DNA from: an uncultured Clostridium sp.
GTDB lineage: Bacteria; Bacillota; Clostridia; Clostridiales; Clostridiaceae
Assembly: GCA_900548455.1 (NCBI GenBank)
Contig: URKQ01000011.1
Span: forward strand, 44,697-108,696
Direction of reading: 5' to 3'
Length of the DNA stretch: 64,000 bases
Under the pieces are notes generated by a model that saw only the letters and a list, made by a program, of their open reading frames with translations, did no database searches and was not told the origin of the DNA. Of this stretch, positions 53,360 through 62,315 are shown one piece after another (the stretch's first letter is position 1; each line of letters begins with the position of its first letter). A program made the translations under genes and the position numbers.

Positions 53360-53893
53360 TTAAACCCATTGACCATTTTTAACAAATATCTTATTTAAAT
53401 GATATACCGCAAAGTTTCCAGTTAATCCTACAAATATACCAGTACCAATACCTGCAATGCTCATTACTGGTAAATATAATAGCACTCCTATAGTTTTTAC
53501 AATTAAAGCTGCTGCTAATAATTGACCTACATTATGAAAAACTGCTCCAACACAACTTACTCCTATAATACTTACTTTATCTTTAAATACTTTCTTTGTT
53601 ATAAGCATAAATACATAACTTAATATTCCTCCTGAAAGGCTATACATAAGTCTTGAGATGCTTCCCCCAAACATAACTGATAATAAAATTCTTAAAAATA
53701 AAATTATAAATGCTTCTTTAGGACTTAGCATATATAATGCAATTACTGTAATTATATTTGCAAGCCCCAGCCTAGCTCCTGGTGTAATAAACGGCACAGG
53801 TATCATTCCTTCAAAATAATGAAGAACCAGAGACATGGCAACAAGAAGTGCCATAAAAATCATTTTTCTTAAATTGTTACTATTGTTTTTCAT
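53360..53893 (-). CDS. Gx transporter family membrane protein
   Basis: This 177-residue protein has five or six membrane helices with PFITPGARLGLANI and GGSISRLMYSLSGG, the glycine-rich signature of the family formerly named heptaprenyl diphosphate synthase component I. It is related to ECF-type S components. In many Firmicutes it neighbours NusG-II and flavinylation genes, as here, and a related protein belongs to the Listeria extracellular electron-transfer locus. AAGGTGG precedes the ATG. Confidence 0.87.
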   Translation of the reverse strand: MKNNSNNLRKMIFMALLVAMSLVLHYFEGMIPVPFITPGARLGLANIITVIALYMLSPKEAFIILFLRILLSVMFGGSISRLMYSLSGGILSYVFMLITKKVFKDKVSIIGVSCVGAVFHNVGQLLAAALIVKTIGVLLYLPVMSIAGIGTGIFVGLTGNFAVYHLNKIFVKNGQWV

Positions 53894-53904
53894 AAAAATC
53901 CACC

Positions 53905-54303
53905 TTACTTCGAAATAATATCTTCGCTCTTATCCTCAGTATTTTTCCCTTCTATTGTAATTATCAATCTATGCGGAAGACATACCACCTGCTGTCCCGG
54001 CTTATTTATGTATCCTTGGCCAACACAAACACCATCTGCGCAATCAGCTTCTACAATTCCTATTGAACCCTCGCGTATCACTACTTTGTTACTTCCATAT
54101 GATGTTTCTACAATATATTCATCGTTTAAATCAGGCTTCAATTCTATTCTCTTCAAAACTTTTCCCGCTACTGATACTATTGCATAATTACTATTAATAT
54201 CTTCATTCCCCACACTATTCTTCTTTAACATTAAATAAGGAACAAAGGAAATAACCATTAAAACAACAATTAATACAATATCTAATTTTTTAATAACTTT
54301 CAT
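53905..54303 (-). CDS. NusG domain II membrane-anchored protein
   Basis: This encodes 132 residues: one N-terminal membrane helix (about 8-27) and an exterior NusG-II domain with the conserved pattern DCADGVCVGQGYINKPGQQ and VVCLPHRLII. It is first in a minus-strand run with the Gx transporter and the sigma-54 activator. Such proteins co-occur with ApbE and FMN-binding proteins; their function is unknown but assumed to belong to exterior redox chains. Confidence 0.87.
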   Translation of the reverse strand: MKVIKKLDIVLIVVLMVISFVPYLMLKKNSVGNEDINSNYAIVSVAGKVLKRIELKPDLNDEYIVETSYGSNKVVIREGSIGIVEADCADGVCVGQGYINKPGQQVVCLPHRLIITIEGKNTEDKSEDIISK

Positions 54304-54421
54304 AATAACATTCCCATCTAGTTTTATTTTTATCTAATACGTTCTATCATATTATAGTATGACTTTAATTTTTTTTCTAGGTATTTTACCTTAATGGAAA
54401 AATAATCTTAATATATAGTTG

Positions 54422-54450
54422 TTTACTAATTTAAAAAAATATACTATAAT
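54422..54450 (+). promoter_or_regulatory. promoter of the FMN-binding lipoprotein gene
   Basis: TTTACT (54422-54427), a 17-base spacer and TATAAT (54445-54450), 41 bases before the start codon. Confidence 0.65.
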
Positions 54451-54491
54451 CTTACTTGTCAAAAAAATTTATACTTTAGGGGGAAATACTA

Positions 54492-54938
54492 ATGAATAAA
54501 AAAATACTAGCTCTATTATCATCAGTAGTTTTAACTGCTGGAGTACTTGTAGGTTGTGGTAATTCTTCAAAAGGAATGCAAGACGGAACTTACAATGCTG
54601 AATTCGATAAATTCGACGATCATGGTTGGAAGGGACAAGTTTCTATCACTGTTGCTTCTGGAAAAATAAGCGAAGCTAAGTTTGATTATGTAAATGAAGC
54701 TGGAAAATTAAAATCTGAAGATGCAGATTATCAAGCAACTATGACTTCTGTTTCTGGAGTAGGTCCTGTTGAATTTACAAAAAAATACTCTGACGCAATC
54801 GTTGAAAAACAATCTGCTGAAATAGATGTTGTTACAGGTGCAACTACTTCTCATAATGATTGTAAGACACTAGTACAAGCAGCTATAGATAATGCTAATG
54901 CTGGCAAATCTGAAACTGCAGTAGTATCTGCAAAATAG
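54492..54938 (+). CDS. FMN-binding lipoprotein (extracytosolic flavoprotein)
   Basis: This encodes 148 residues. Lipobox VGC (C22) anchors it outside. One FMN_bind domain with the flavinylation motif TGATTS (115-120), where the motif's fourth-position Thr (T118) should carry covalently bound FMN. The gene for the transferase, ApbE, follows. It would accept electrons from membrane quinone or NADH dehydrogenase and pass them to exterior acceptors, like Listeria PplA but with a single domain. AGGGGG precedes the ATG. Confidence 0.9.
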   Translation: MNKKILALLSSVVLTAGVLVGCGNSSKGMQDGTYNAEFDKFDDHGWKGQVSITVASGKISEAKFDYVNEAGKLKSEDADYQATMTSVSGVGPVEFTKKYSDAIVEKQSAEIDVVTGATTSHNDCKTLVQAAIDNANAGKSETAVVSAK

Positions 54939-54953
54939 ACTTTGTACATACTT

Positions 54954-54996
54954 GGATTTAAAAAATAGAGTTATCTATTTTTTAAATCCTTTTTTA
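54954..54996 (+). terminator. terminator after the FMN-binding gene
   Basis: GGATTTAAAAAATAGA (54954-54969), loop GTTA, then its exact complement (54974-54989), then T6. Confidence 0.88.
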
Positions 54997-55096
54997 TTTT
55001 CTATGAAGTTTGAAATTATATACTTTTATTTTTCTTTAATGTATAATCATCTATAGCAAATTATATATAAACTTTTTATAACTTAAGGAGGAAAAA

Positions 55097-56134
55097 ATGA
55101 AATTACATAAAAAACTTTCTTTTATATTAATTTTTGTAATGTGTACATTTCTTTTTAATGGTTGCTCAAAAAATACTTCAAATCCAGAACCATTAAGTAA
55201 AACAGAATTAGTAATTGGAACCGTGTGTACTATCACTCTTTATGATCATCAAGATGAAAAAATAATTAATAAAGCTTTTGATAGATTATCAGAGTTAGAA
55301 GATATCTTAAGTATTAATAAAACTGGAACAGAGCTTGACGAGGTAAACGATAATGCAGGCATAAAGCCAGTTAAAGTTAGTCAAGATACACTAAACGTAG
55401 TTAAGAAAGGCTTAGAATATTCAAAGCTTTCCAATGGATCACTAGATATAACTGTTGGCCCTCTCGTAAAACTATGGGGAATAGGCACCGATAGTGCTAG
55501 AGTCCCTAATCAAGAAGAACTTGACATAGCAAAAAGTCTTATTGATTATAACCTATTACAGATTGATGAAGATAATAACACAATATATTTAGAAAAGGAA
55601 GGAATGGTTATTGACTTAGGTGCTATTGCTAAAGGATATGCTGCCGATGAAGTAGCTAAAATATTAACAGATAACAAGGTTAATAATGCCATCATCGATT
55701 TAGGTGGTAATATACTAGCCCTTGGTGAAAAATCTGATGGTTCTCCTTGGAAAGTTGGAATCCAAAATCCCGAAAAGGCACGAAATGATACTATTGGGTT
55801 TGTATCAGTAAAAGATAAATCTATTGTTACTTCTGGAGTATATGAACGCCACTTTGAAGCTGATGGTCATAATTATCATCACATTCTTAACCCAGATAGT
55901 GGTTTCCCTTATGAAAATGAAATATTAGGAGTTTCCATTATATCAGACAAATCCATCGATGGAGATTCTCTTTCTACTACCTTGTTTGCTCTAGGTATAG
56001 AAAAAGGTCTTGAATTAATTAATAGCACTCCTGGTGTTGATGCACTCTTCATAACTAAAGATCACAATCTTTATCTTTCTGAAGGCTTTAATGAAATATT
56101 TACTTTAACAAACAATGAATATACAATAAAATAA
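55097..56134 (+). CDS. apbE: FAD:protein FMN transferase ApbE (lipoprotein)
   Basis: This encodes 345 residues. Lipobox NGC (C23) places it outside the membrane. It transfers FMN from FAD to Thr of its partner flavoprotein. Motifs: LVIGTVCTITLYD, DLGAIAKGYAAD, AIIDLGGNI, HHILNPDSGFP and DGDSLSTTLF, the Mg/FAD-binding residues. TAAGGAGG precedes the ATG. Its natural substrate is the FMN-binding lipoprotein one gene upstream. Its stop falls in the first unit of a 15-base tandem repeat. Confidence 0.95.
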   Translation: MKLHKKLSFILIFVMCTFLFNGCSKNTSNPEPLSKTELVIGTVCTITLYDHQDEKIINKAFDRLSELEDILSINKTGTELDEVNDNAGIKPVKVSQDTLNVVKKGLEYSKLSNGSLDITVGPLVKLWGIGTDSARVPNQEELDIAKSLIDYNLLQIDEDNNTIYLEKEGMVIDLGAIAKGYAADEVAKILTDNKVNNAIIDLGGNILALGEKSDGSPWKVGIQNPEKARNDTIGFVSVKDKSIVTSGVYERHFEADGHNYHHILNPDSGFPYENEILGVSIISDKSIDGDSLSTTLFALGIEKGLELINSTPGVDALFITKDHNLYLSEGFNEIFTLTNNEYTIK

Positions 56135-56164
56135 ATTACAATAAAATAAATTACAATAAAATAA
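56123..56164 (+). repeat. 15-base tandem repeat at the end of apbE
   Basis: ACAATAAAATAAATT is repeated 2.8 times (56123, 56138, 56153). The TAA at 56132 lies within the first unit, so slippage here would not change the protein. Confidence 0.85.
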
Positions 56165-56196
56165 TAAAAAGACATTCCATTGAATGTCTTTTTATT
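56163..56196. terminator. convergent terminator apbE / TPR gene
   Basis: AATAAAAAGACATTC (56163-56177), loop CATT, GAATGTCTTTTTATT (56182-56196). It is symmetrical. Confidence 0.92.
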
Positions 56197-56197
56197 A

Positions 56198-59083
56198 TTA
56201 AATGCTAAAGCACTTATTTTTATAATAAACTACTCCGCCATTTATTTGCTTTTCATATTTTAGTACTTCCACTTGTAATAAGTTAATTGTTTCATATAAT
56301 TTTGCATTTAACAAATCAAATTCTTGTTGCTCTTTATCAATATTAGTGATTGTTTCATTTACAATATTCTTTTCACTATTTAAGTTTTCTTCTACTTCCT
56401 TAAATATTGATTTTAAATTCTCTTTAATTAAATTGCCTAGTTCTACTAACTTATCATTAACACCAACACTTAAAATATTAGCTATATTTTCCTTATTAGC
56501 TATAACTTGATTTTTAATTTTCATTCTTGAAGTTTCAGCTTTTTCTTCTGACTTCATAAACATAACTTTAATTCCATCAGCAACAGTATTTAAAAACTTT
56601 TCGTTTGGTATTACAGTGGTCTTATATTCTACAGAACTTATAGATGTATCATAGTACTCTATGAATTCCTTTAATAATTCCTCTAGATTTTTATCTTCAA
56701 TAACCCTAAACTTCTCTTTAAACTCTGGGTAAACTTCTAGTATATTATTTCTATTTTCAATAAGTTTTTCTACAGTTTCTTCATGAAATCCATATAACTT
56801 AGAGTATGAAGATACACATAGTTCAAATTGTTCTAGCAATATGTCATAAATATTTTTATTACACCATTTTTCAATAGCCTCACTAAATATTTTTTCAGCA
56901 TTAGTCTTTAATGTCGCTATATCTTCAATATCATCTATGGCATTAATATTCTTTTCAATAACATCTGGTATCATTATAGCTATCTTTTCAGCTGCATATT
57001 CACCTAAAAAGTTCATATCCTTATTAACCTTTGCTACAAATTCCTCATAATTTGAATTTGAATCTTCTATAAGGTTATTATACTCTTCTACCGCTTCTTT
57101 TAATAAATACCTATTCTTCTTATATAAATCAGTTTTAGCTTTAATATCATTATCAATTACTTCTAACACTTCTTTAATATTATTTTCAAAGGTATTAAAT
57201 CTATAGGCTGTTATATTCTCTGGTTCTTTGCCTATTATACGACTTAATATTTCTCTTCCACTCTTAACTTCGTTTAAGTCTAAAGTTTCACAGCAATTTT
57301 TACATTCAACAATACTTTCTATTATAGCATTATTATAATTAACCTTTTCAATTGAAAACTTATCTTTTGATTTATCAACAATCATAACTATCCTAGTATC
57401 TTTACCTTTAGAAATAATATGTTTTATATATGTTATATCTACATCCCTTAATTCGGAGTCTCCACTAATTAAAATAACATTTTTATCAGTTAAATCTAAT
57501 ACACAATCCTTGTTTGAAGTCATAATTATGCTTTTGTTGCTGTTTAATAAATCTTTATCTAGTAAGACCTCATATTTATAATGTTCTTCAACTCCATGGA
57601 AATTACACTCTTCCGTGCATATAACAGAAAAATCCTTATCACCATTAAATATTCTTTTTCCTACAAATCCATTTAACATATCTTCAAGTTGTCTATTTTC
57701 TAAAGTATTAACACCAATTATGTTTTTATTAATTTTATTTTTAATTTTGTTATTTACAGATACACCTTTTTCTGAATCATAAGTTTCACATATATCATCT
57801 ATGTGTTTATATAAATAGTACCAAGGATAATCTATTAAACTATACTTACTTAATTTTACATCAGAAATACATTGATTTTTACACTTTAGTACATAATCAT
57901 ATACTTCCTTATTTTCCTTCATAATTTCAATAAATGCTTCTAATTTTGTTGAGGCTTCAATTCCTCTATCATAACTTCCATTCTGTACTGATACATTCAT
58001 CAAAAATAATGTAAAATCAAATTCATATTTTCTCAAATACAACTTATCGTACTTTTCCATTCTGATATCTTCGTAAATATCATTTAAAACTAAAATTGAA
58101 TCAGAACAATTTTCAAAGTCATTATTATTGTAATCAACTTTTCTGAACCATTCTTTTAAATAATCTAATAATAATATAACTTCATTTTCATTGGTTTTTA
58201 TATTTCTATATAATCCAAGTAATAAATTGCTCCACTCTACTAACTTTAATTCACCCATTAAAATAGATGCAAATTCTATTACTTTTTTTGTACATTCAAA
58301 ATTTAAATTTTCTGCTTCATCACAAATACAATTCACCAAGTTTATCCAATGAGTTATACTTTGTCTATTATATTCTTCCGTAATTATATCCAATGCATTA
58401 CTATAGTCTTTTTCTTTAATTAGATATTCAGCAGCTTCTTTTGTTACGTCCTCATAATCTGGATAAACTTTCATTATAGCTCTAATTGATTCATTAACCT
58501 TAGCTAAATCATTAATCCTTAATGAAGCTTTAAAAATTGAGTAATATTTCTGTAAATACAATAACTCTTCCTCGGTAATCATACCTTCGTATAACTCCAT
58601 AGCTCCATCACCATCTAATAAATCTGCTAAACTTTTTCTAGCCCACATTAATATTTCAAATAGAACAGCTCCACTTTTTTGTTGAATTTCATGAGTCTGG
58701 AATCCATTCCCTAGCTTCAAAAATTCCTCCATAACTTCTATTACTTTTGAAAAATATACCTTTGATTGATCTATTTTCCCTTCATGTCCATATATTTCTC
58801 CTAAAGAGTAATATGCAGCAGTAATATTTTTAATATCCTCATATTCCATATTGCTTACAACTTTATAATCAAGTTTTTCTATAATTCTATTAAAATAATC
58901 TGCTTTATTCTTTTCTTCAACATTTGCTCCAAATAAAAACTTTAAACACCAATCATAATAATGTCCAAGAACCAAACATGGTCCACAACTTATATTACTA
59001 TCACTCATGTCTAGATAGAAATTTAGTTTATTAATATTATTTTTACACTGATTTAAAAATTTTATTTTTTTATTTAAAGTCAA
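56198..59083 (-). CDS. TPR-containing, degenerate dynamin-like protein
   Basis: This 961-residue cytoplasmic protein starts at TTG 59083 after AAGGAGG. N-terminal half (about 60-470) has helical TPR-like pairs (AYYSLGEIYGHEGKIDQSKVYF). From about 480 the pattern resembles a dynamin-type GTPase with DVDITYIKHIISKGKDTRI then VDKSKD (569-574) at the place of the G4 motif, but I see no P-loop (GxxxxGKS) or DxxG, so it may not bind GTP. The last 300 residues are long helices with coiled-coil character, as in dynamin stalks. Residues 593-598 carry a CxxCC pair. It lies 18 bases after an XRE-cupin regulator gene. Membrane remodelling or scaffold is a guess. Confidence 0.6.
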   Translation of the reverse strand: MTLNKKIKFLNQCKNNINKLNFYLDMSDSNISCGPCLVLGHYYDWCLKFLFGANVEEKNKADYFNRIIEKLDYKVVSNMEYEDIKNITAAYYSLGEIYGHEGKIDQSKVYFSKVIEVMEEFLKLGNGFQTHEIQQKSGAVLFEILMWARKSLADLLDGDGAMELYEGMITEEELLYLQKYYSIFKASLRINDLAKVNESIRAIMKVYPDYEDVTKEAAEYLIKEKDYSNALDIITEEYNRQSITHWINLVNCICDEAENLNFECTKKVIEFASILMGELKLVEWSNLLLGLYRNIKTNENEVILLLDYLKEWFRKVDYNNNDFENCSDSILVLNDIYEDIRMEKYDKLYLRKYEFDFTLFLMNVSVQNGSYDRGIEASTKLEAFIEIMKENKEVYDYVLKCKNQCISDVKLSKYSLIDYPWYYLYKHIDDICETYDSEKGVSVNNKIKNKINKNIIGVNTLENRQLEDMLNGFVGKRIFNGDKDFSVICTEECNFHGVEEHYKYEVLLDKDLLNSNKSIIMTSNKDCVLDLTDKNVILISGDSELRDVDITYIKHIISKGKDTRIVMIVDKSKDKFSIEKVNYNNAIIESIVECKNCCETLDLNEVKSGREILSRIIGKEPENITAYRFNTFENNIKEVLEVIDNDIKAKTDLYKKNRYLLKEAVEEYNNLIEDSNSNYEEFVAKVNKDMNFLGEYAAEKIAIMIPDVIEKNINAIDDIEDIATLKTNAEKIFSEAIEKWCNKNIYDILLEQFELCVSSYSKLYGFHEETVEKLIENRNNILEVYPEFKEKFRVIEDKNLEELLKEFIEYYDTSISSVEYKTTVIPNEKFLNTVADGIKVMFMKSEEKAETSRMKIKNQVIANKENIANILSVGVNDKLVELGNLIKENLKSIFKEVEENLNSEKNIVNETITNIDKEQQEFDLLNAKLYETINLLQVEVLKYEKQINGGVVYYKNKCFSI

Positions 59084-59101
59084 CTTTATTCCTCCTTATG
59101 A

Positions 59102-59659
59102 CTAATCTCCTTTTGCAACGCTCACTTGCAATATTTTACACGTTTTGTTGGTATAGTTTGTATAATTATGTTGTATGTTTGATTTAAAATGAGCAGAATC
59201 ACCTGGATACAAACATTGTTTTTCATCATTAATAAATATTGTTACAATTCCTTCTAATACATATATAAACTCTTCACCATCATGATTATATGTAATTAAA
59301 TTTTCATCACTATTACATGGTAATATTTCTATAAGTCTTGGTAACATAGTCTTATCATCTGGATTATTAGATAAAATGTAATTTATATATGTGCCATTAT
59401 CTATCTTATATATTTCCTTTTCATAACACTTTTGAATATGACGTTCTCTCCTCTTGCTTGTAGGCAATAAAAAGTAAGATAACTCTACATCTAACGCCTC
59501 TGCTATGTTAAGCAATGAATCCGTAGCAATACTAGTTAAACCTCTCTCTAGTTGTGATAAAAAACCTGTTGATAAGTTGGTCTTTTCACTTAATTCTTTT
59601 AAGGTCATTTTTTTAGCTGTTCTAAGTTCCTTAATTTTACTTCCAATGATTTTATTCAA
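59102..59659 (-). CDS. XRE-family regulator with C-terminal cupin (PuuR-like)
   Basis: This encodes 185 residues from TTG 59659, preceded by AAGGTGAAG. HTH near the N-terminus (LKELSEKTNLSTGFLSQLERG) and a cupin domain (about 110-180: HDGEEFIYVLEG ... LYPGDSAHF) that binds a small ligand. This family commonly controls amine or amino-acid uptake, which fits the permease genes immediately upstream on the same strand. A palindromic CGnCATATGnCG at 59764-59775 in its promoter region is a possible operator. Confidence 0.9.
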   Translation of the reverse strand: MNKIIGSKIKELRTAKKMTLKELSEKTNLSTGFLSQLERGLTSIATDSLLNIAEALDVELSYFLLPTSKRRERHIQKCYEKEIYKIDNGTYINYILSNNPDDKTMLPRLIEILPCNSDENLITYNHDGEEFIYVLEGIVTIFINDEKQCLYPGDSAHFKSNIQHNYTNYTNKTCKILQVSVAKGD

Positions 59660-59838
59660 TCATCTTCACCTTCCTATTAAACTTACTTTTCATATTTTCC
59701 TAATTAATATTATTACTCAACCACCCTTTATTGTCTAGTGAATTTTAGCCTTTATCGTCATATGTCGCCATAAACCCTATAAAAACATTATACAATATGT
59801 ATATTTTTAATTGTTATATATATTATTAACAATTGAAA

Positions 59839-59867
59839 AAGAGTATATTTACACAAAATATACTCTT
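59839..59867 (-). terminator. terminator after permease 1
   Basis: AAGAGTATATTT (59839-59850) pairs with AAATATACTCTT (59856-59867); the minus-strand U-tract comes from the A5 on the left. Confidence 0.85.
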
Positions 59868-59882
59868 CTGTATCTTATAATT

Positions 59883-61397
59883 TTAATTACAATTGAACTT
59901 TTTTTCATATCTAGTATATAATAATAGCGCAATAATGGCAAATAGCACTGGACCTGTTATACTCCATATACTTTTACTAATCTGTCCATTAATAGCTGGT
60001 TCTATTATAGAAAATATATTTGCAAAGGTTATTAAACCAGTCACAACAAAAGTAATAACAACTGTTATTTTATAATTTTTATATATTTCATAGGGTTTTT
60101 TTATATCTTTCTTTTTCTTAAAAGAAATAAACGCTGCTGCAATAAATGCATATGGTATAGTCATTGCTACATTGGTCATTGACACCAATATATCAAAGAA
60201 CTCTGACATCACATTTCCACCAAAAGCTACTAATAAAATCATAACAATGGCTATAGTTCCTTGTAATAACATAGCATTTACTGGCATTCCCTCTTTTAAT
60301 TTTACCATTTTTTCTGGCAATAACCCCTTAGGACATCCCAATATCAATTGTTTAAGTGGTGCGTAACTCATAGTAAAAAAGGCACCCGATAAAGCCAATA
60401 ACATAGAAATTCCTACTATTCTTGCTACAAAGCTTCCAAGTTGTAATGCAACTGCCCCACTAAATCCTAATGAAATTCCCAGTTCATATCCTAAATTATT
60501 CATCAATAAATAACTCACATTTCCTAAGTTAATTATAGATCCATACTGTCCTTCTGCACCTAAAATACTTGTCCAATTAGTAAAAATTCCAACACAAAAT
60601 ATTCCTATTGAATATCCAACTCCTATTATTACCGCTGCTATTAACACTCCTTTAGGAAAGTTCTTTTCAGCATTTTCAGTTTTATCTACCAATCCTCCTA
60701 TTACCTCGATTCCTCCAAAGGCGAATAAGGTAAACACTAAAAATGACATCATTGATATTGGATTCTGATATGTAGGATTTGGTGAACTAAACACATCCTT
60801 CAAATTTAATATTGGTTCTGCCAATTGTCCACCATTACTAATTAACACTACAATGGAACCTACTATTAATATAATATTTAATATCATAACTGCAAATCCA
60901 CCAAGAGATGTTATCTTCTTTATTTTGTCAATTCCTTTTATAGATATAAAAGTGACAAAACATATCCAACAAGATGCTAATATACCTAAAGTCTTTGTGC
61001 TACTTAATCCCATTATAGACCACGTGGATGTTGTGTCACTTCCAAAGATTGCATTTGATAATGGAACCCAAATCACAGAGGAGGTATTTACCATCCATAC
61101 TATAATTGATGCATACCACATAAATGTTACTATAAATGCATATTTAGGACTCACTGATTTTTCCATCCATGAATAAATACCACCAGTTTCATCTTTAAAT
61201 GCTGATCCATATTCCGCAAGCATAAATGCAAATGGAATAAAAAATAATAAAACCGAAATTAGAAAAAATGGTATGGCACTATATCCCATTAAATAAAACG
61301 AACGGGGCATATTATTAAAACCATACACCGTTGTAAATGTCATTAAGATTAATGCACTTAACGAAAGTAATTTTTTATCTTTAGCTTCTTTCATCAT
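59883..61397 (-). CDS. YjeM-like APC amino-acid permease, copy 1
   Basis: This 504-residue protein has 12 or more membrane helices. The start at 61397 follows AAGGAG and matches the paralogue's N-terminus; the longer frame has no ribosome site. The LSLSALILMTFTTVYGFNNM opening, FAFGGIEVIGGLVDKTENAE and GAFFTMSYAPLKQL are typical of the glutamate/GABA-antiporter-like YjeM group. The substrate is unproven. It is about two-thirds identical by eye to the copy at 62316. The XRE-cupin regulator follows downstream. Confidence 0.9.
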   Translation of the reverse strand: MMKEAKDKKLLSLSALILMTFTTVYGFNNMPRSFYLMGYSAIPFFLISVLLFFIPFAFMLAEYGSAFKDETGGIYSWMEKSVSPKYAFIVTFMWYASIIVWMVNTSSVIWVPLSNAIFGSDTTSTWSIMGLSSTKTLGILASCWICFVTFISIKGIDKIKKITSLGGFAVMILNIILIVGSIVVLISNGGQLAEPILNLKDVFSSPNPTYQNPISMMSFLVFTLFAFGGIEVIGGLVDKTENAEKNFPKGVLIAAVIIGVGYSIGIFCVGIFTNWTSILGAEGQYGSIINLGNVSYLLMNNLGYELGISLGFSGAVALQLGSFVARIVGISMLLALSGAFFTMSYAPLKQLILGCPKGLLPEKMVKLKEGMPVNAMLLQGTIAIVMILLVAFGGNVMSEFFDILVSMTNVAMTIPYAFIAAAFISFKKKKDIKKPYEIYKNYKITVVITFVVTGLITFANIFSIIEPAINGQISKSIWSITGPVLFAIIALLLYTRYEKKFNCN

Positions 61398-61551
61398 GTT
61401 TCTTCTCCTTACGAAACTTTTAAAATTTGACCTATGTATAAATATTCTTATGATTATTATATAGAGTAATAACAATTTTTCAACATATTATCTTATTTTT
61501 ATATATGTTAAACATTTTCATCTTATATTTAATGAGAATTTCCTAGACATT

Positions 61552-61598
61552 AAAAAAGTATGTACAACTGAATCCTCATAGATTAGCTTGTACATACT
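61552..61598 (-). terminator. terminator after the small membrane gene
   Basis: AGTATGTACAA (61557-61567) pairs with TTGTACATACT (61588-61598) across a 20-base loop; the A6 on the left gives the minus-strand U-tract. Confidence 0.75.
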
Positions 61599-61620
61599 CT
61601 TTGCATAATTAACATTTCCC

Positions 61621-62145
61621 TTATATATGATTTACATTACGAAAAATTTCAATTTGTTTTCTTCTACTATATGAAAATATCGTTCCACTTAAACTTATTA
61701 TGCCAGACACTATAGTAATGATAATTACTTTTTTTAGTCCTAGGTTAATTCCCCATTTAATAAAGGGAATAAAAATAACAGGTACTCTTGCACTTTCCAC
61801 CACACCAGTTATTAAACAAATAATAATTGCTGCCATCAATCCTACAACTCCAAACAAGCAAAACCACATTTTCCCACATTCAAAAAATGTCCGATTTCGT
61901 ACTTCCACTTGAAATTTGTTATTTTTTAAAATCTGATCAACAATTTCTACTTGACCATTATCTAAATTAAATTCTGCTTTTTTATTTTTGCCTTTATCAT
62001 CCAGATATTTAATTGAATACGTATCATAAGTGACATCCTTTTTCGCCTGTATTATGTCACTATATTTTATAATATTTGATTTTGGTTTGATTTGAAAACC
62101 TTCATCTGTAAATACGTAATTCTTCCCTTCAACTTTTGTTTGCAC
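61621..62145 (-). CDS. uncharacterised membrane protein with PH-like N-terminus
   Basis: This encodes 174 residues from GTG 62145 after GGGGGG. The first 85 residues are soluble and beta-rich (KVEGKNYVFTDEGFQIK ... IKYSDI), resembling bacterial PH-like domains, followed by two hydrophobic hairpins (about 92-115 and 138-160). No family is named with confidence. It sits between the two permease paralogues but has its own terminators on both sides, so co-regulation is not implied. Confidence 0.6.
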   Translation of the reverse strand: MQTKVEGKNYVFTDEGFQIKPKSNIIKYSDIIQAKKDVTYDTYSIKYLDDKGKNKKAEFNLDNGQVEIVDQILKNNKFQVEVRNRTFFECGKMWFCLFGVVGLMAAIIICLITGVVESARVPVIFIPFIKWGINLGLKKVIIITIVSGIISLSGTIFSYSRRKQIEIFRNVNHI

Positions 62146-62268
62146 AGTCTTTCCCCCCAGAATTCAAACTAGCTCAACGAGCTGTCAAATTAACCGCTAC
62201 ATTTAAAATTTTTCTATAGTGGTCATATATAGAAATTTTACTATATTAAACAAAAATATTCAATTATA

Positions 62269-62303
62269 ACAAAAGAATAGCTAAAAGGTGCTATTCTTTT
62301 GTT
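62269..62303 (-). terminator. terminator after permease 2
   Basis: AACAAAAGAATAGC (62269-62282) pairs with GCTATTCTTTTGTT (62290-62303). Confidence 0.85.
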
Positions 62304-62315
62304 ACCATTAATATC

